NCBI GenBank assembly: GCA_900079685.1
Contig: LT599018.1
Coordinates: forward strand, 613,012-677,011
Direction of reading: 5' to 3'
DNA from: an uncultured delta proteobacterium
GTDB lineage: Bacteria > Desulfobacterota > Desulfovibrionia > Desulfovibrionales > Desulfovibrionaceae
Length of the DNA: 64,000 nucleotides
Under the pieces are notes generated by a model. That model did no database searches. It saw nothing but the letters and a program-made list of their open reading frames with translations, and was not told the origin of the DNA. Positions 62,534-64,000 of this stretch are shown here, in pieces. A program made the position numbers and the translations under genes. Every line of letters starts with the position of its first letter. Positions within the stretch are counted from its first letter, which is position 1.

Positions 62534-64000
62534 GTGAGCGGGGCATATTCAGGAAGGTCCGCCACGCGGGAAATCAAGGCGCGGTTGAATATCGCGGATG
62601 TTGTCCGGCGGTACGTCAACTTGCAGCGCCATGGGAACCGCTGGGTGGCGCCGTGTCCTTTTCACCAGGAAACAAAACCGTCGTTTTCCGTGAACGAGGA
62701 AGAAGGGTTTTTCCATTGTTTCGGGTGCCAGGCCTCGGGCGATCTTTTTGATTTTTACGCGCGCATCAACGGTCTGGAATTCCGGGAAGCACTGGAACAG
62801 CTGGCCGAGGAAACCGGCGTCAAGCTGGAGAGCTTCAAGGGAAAAGGTGAGGGCCACGGCGAAGCGACGCAGGAACGCCGGACGTTCCTGAAAATGTATG
62901 AGCTCGCGGCCGGGTACTACGCGCGAAACCTCGCGAGCGAAGACGCCAAAGAGTGCAGGGCCTATATTGCCAAACGCCGCCTTGCGCCGGAAATAATCGA
63001 AAGCTTCGGCCTCGGCTGGAGCTCGCGCGGCTGGCAGGGGCTCGCGGATACGCTGCGCCGGGCGGGGTTCCCCGCCGATGGCGCGGTGAAGGCGGGGCTC
63101 CTCAGCCCTTCGGACAGAGGCTCGCCCTACGACCGGTTCCGGGGGAGGCTCATGTTCCCCATCCGGAGCCTGACCGGGCATGTTATCGCGTTCGGCGGGC
63201 GTATCATCAATCCGGATGAAGATGCGGCGAAATACATAAACAGTGCTGATTCGCCGATTTACAAAAAGGGCGATCACCTGTACGGACTATTTCAGGCGCG
63301 GCGGACGATCAGCGCGAAAAAGTCCGCCATGCTGACCGAAGGCTACATGGACGTGCTTACCCTGCACCAGTATGGGTATACCAACGCCTGCGGCGTTCTG
63401 GGCACGGCGCTCACGCCGGAGCAGGTAAAGCGTCTCGGGGGGTTTTCTTCCACGCTGGAGCTGTTGTTCGACGGCGACGGGCCCGGCCGCAAGGCCGCCT
63501 TGCGCGGGGTGGAGATGGCCGTCGCGAAAGGCATGCGCTGCCGCGTCGTGCTGATGCCCGAGGGTGAGGATATCGACAGCCTGCTGCACGATTCCGGGCC
63601 GGAGGCGTTTGAGGCCCTGCGGGAATCGGCCCCGGACGGACTGGATTTTTGCATCCGCATGCTGCAGGCGGAATCGCCGCGCGATGCGGTTGCATGGGTG
63701 AAAAATTTTCTGCGCCAGGTTGAATTGCCGGAACTGTTGCCCGGCTATCTTTCCAAGCTGGCGCGCGGACTTGAGCTGGACGAAGCTATTCTGCGGCAAA
63801 GCCTTCCCGGCATGGAGAGGGCGGCGCGGCAGCCTGTTCCGTCCGCAGCGCCCGTCGCGGCGGCCCAGGCCGTCATGACGAGGCCCCTCGCGGGGCAGGA
63901 ACATCTTCCCGACCGCGGGCTGGAAGCGGAACTTATCCGGTATGTGGTGCGCAACCCGCACCATCTGCCGGTACTGCGGGATCACGGGGCCGAACTGCTG
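62534..64000 (+). CDS. dnaG: DNA primase, 3' end cut by window edge
   Basis: 489 codons visible. The zinc-binding CHC2 motif is CPFHQETKPSFSVNEEEG with FHCFGC. The catalytic core follows with LMFPIRSLTGHVIAFGGR, the TOPRIM motif MLTEGYMDVLTLHQYG and the metal site LLFDGDGPGRKAA. The helicase-binding C-terminal domain is only begun. The GTG start is supported by GGAGG. It follows mutS2 by 15 bases; rpoD would be expected beyond the edge. Confidence 0.94.
   Translation, partial: MSGAYSGRSATREIKARLNIADVVRRYVNLQRHGNRWVAPCPFHQETKPSFSVNEEEGFFHCFGCQASGDLFDFYARINGLEFREALEQLAEETGVKLESFKGKGEGHGEATQERRTFLKMYELAAGYYARNLASEDAKECRAYIAKRRLAPEIIESFGLGWSSRGWQGLADTLRRAGFPADGAVKAGLLSPSDRGSPYDRFRGRLMFPIRSLTGHVIAFGGRIINPDEDAAKYINSADSPIYKKGDHLYGLFQARRTISAKKSAMLTEGYMDVLTLHQYGYTNACGVLGTALTPEQVKRLGGFSSTLELLFDGDGPGRKAALRGVEMAVAKGMRCRVVLMPEGEDIDSLLHDSGPEAFEALRESAPDGLDFCIRMLQAESPRDAVAWVKNFLRQVELPELLPGYLSKLARGLELDEAILRQSLPGMERAARQPVPSAAPVAAAQAVMTRPLAGQEHLPDRGLEAELIRYVVRNPHHLPVLRDHGAELL

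Overview
The window looks like a chromosome segment of a sulfate-reducing member of the Desulfovibrionales. Three things point there: a complete hmc operon encoding a 16-heme cytochrome and its transmembrane redox partners with the Rrf2 regulator next to it; a tmRNA whose proteolysis tag ends NDYDYAYAA; and Gram-negative lipid A, Kdo and Lpt genes. Most of the DNA is GC-rich. Short A/T-richer patches occur mainly around 31.9-34.0 kb.

Left part (1-28 kb): trigger factor (cut by the edge), a nucleotide-processing enzyme, a bifunctional Rel (p)ppGpp enzyme, a 151-bp palindromic element, and an intradiol-dioxygenase-like protein that has lost one iron-ligand histidine. The minus-strand hmcABCDEF-rrf2 block follows (12.5-5.3 kb). 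It would carry electrons from periplasmic cytochromes through the membrane to a cytoplasmic HdrD-like subunit. Then come a HesB-type protein, prmA, a 3-methyladenine-glycosylase-like protein, the envC-ctpA-polysaccharide-deacetylase-like cell-wall cluster, a cystathionine enzyme plus cysteine synthase pair, a MarC protein, an old-yellow-enzyme-like oxidoreductase, an exported hydratase-like protein, an MFS transporter, an FMN reductase and an arsR-arsM arsenic pair with an operator lying inside its promoter.

Accessory part (28-39.4 kb): a two-gene module of a coiled-coil (possibly TelA-like) protein and a ClpB-like AAA+ protein. The first ATPase site of the AAA+ protein is degenerate, and its second ATPase domain stops at Walker B and continues into an unrelated tail. 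Next are a Lar-like zinc-ribbon protein, an HNH-like protein and a Fic-family protein with a substituted catalytic histidine, all beside the tmRNA gene. purC and an unknown protein lie between tmRNA and a broken ISL3 transposase. A large tyrosine recombinase then abuts the 3' end of a tRNA-Met(CAT), the classic position of an integrated element.

Right part (39.5-64 kb): housekeeping and envelope genes. These are lptF-lptG, engB, aroQ-efp, ftsK-lolA (separated by a second palindromic element), an RluB-type synthase, an msbA / DUF374 acyltransferase / LpxL-like / GT61 envelope operon, purQ with a small zinc-motif protein, the tightly overlapping pyrG-kdsA-kdsC-lptC-lptA-lptB run (CTP and Kdo supply plus lipopolysaccharide export), and rpsU-yqeY-mutS2-dnaG. 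dnaG is cut by the right edge.

The observations most worth a second look are the chimeric AAA+/coiled-coil module, the palindromic element that supplies the stop codon of two unrelated genes, the dioxygenase-like protein with an altered iron site in an anaerobe, and the degenerate Fic protein beneath a repeat-rich upstream region. Nothing was searched against databases; all family calls come from reading motifs.
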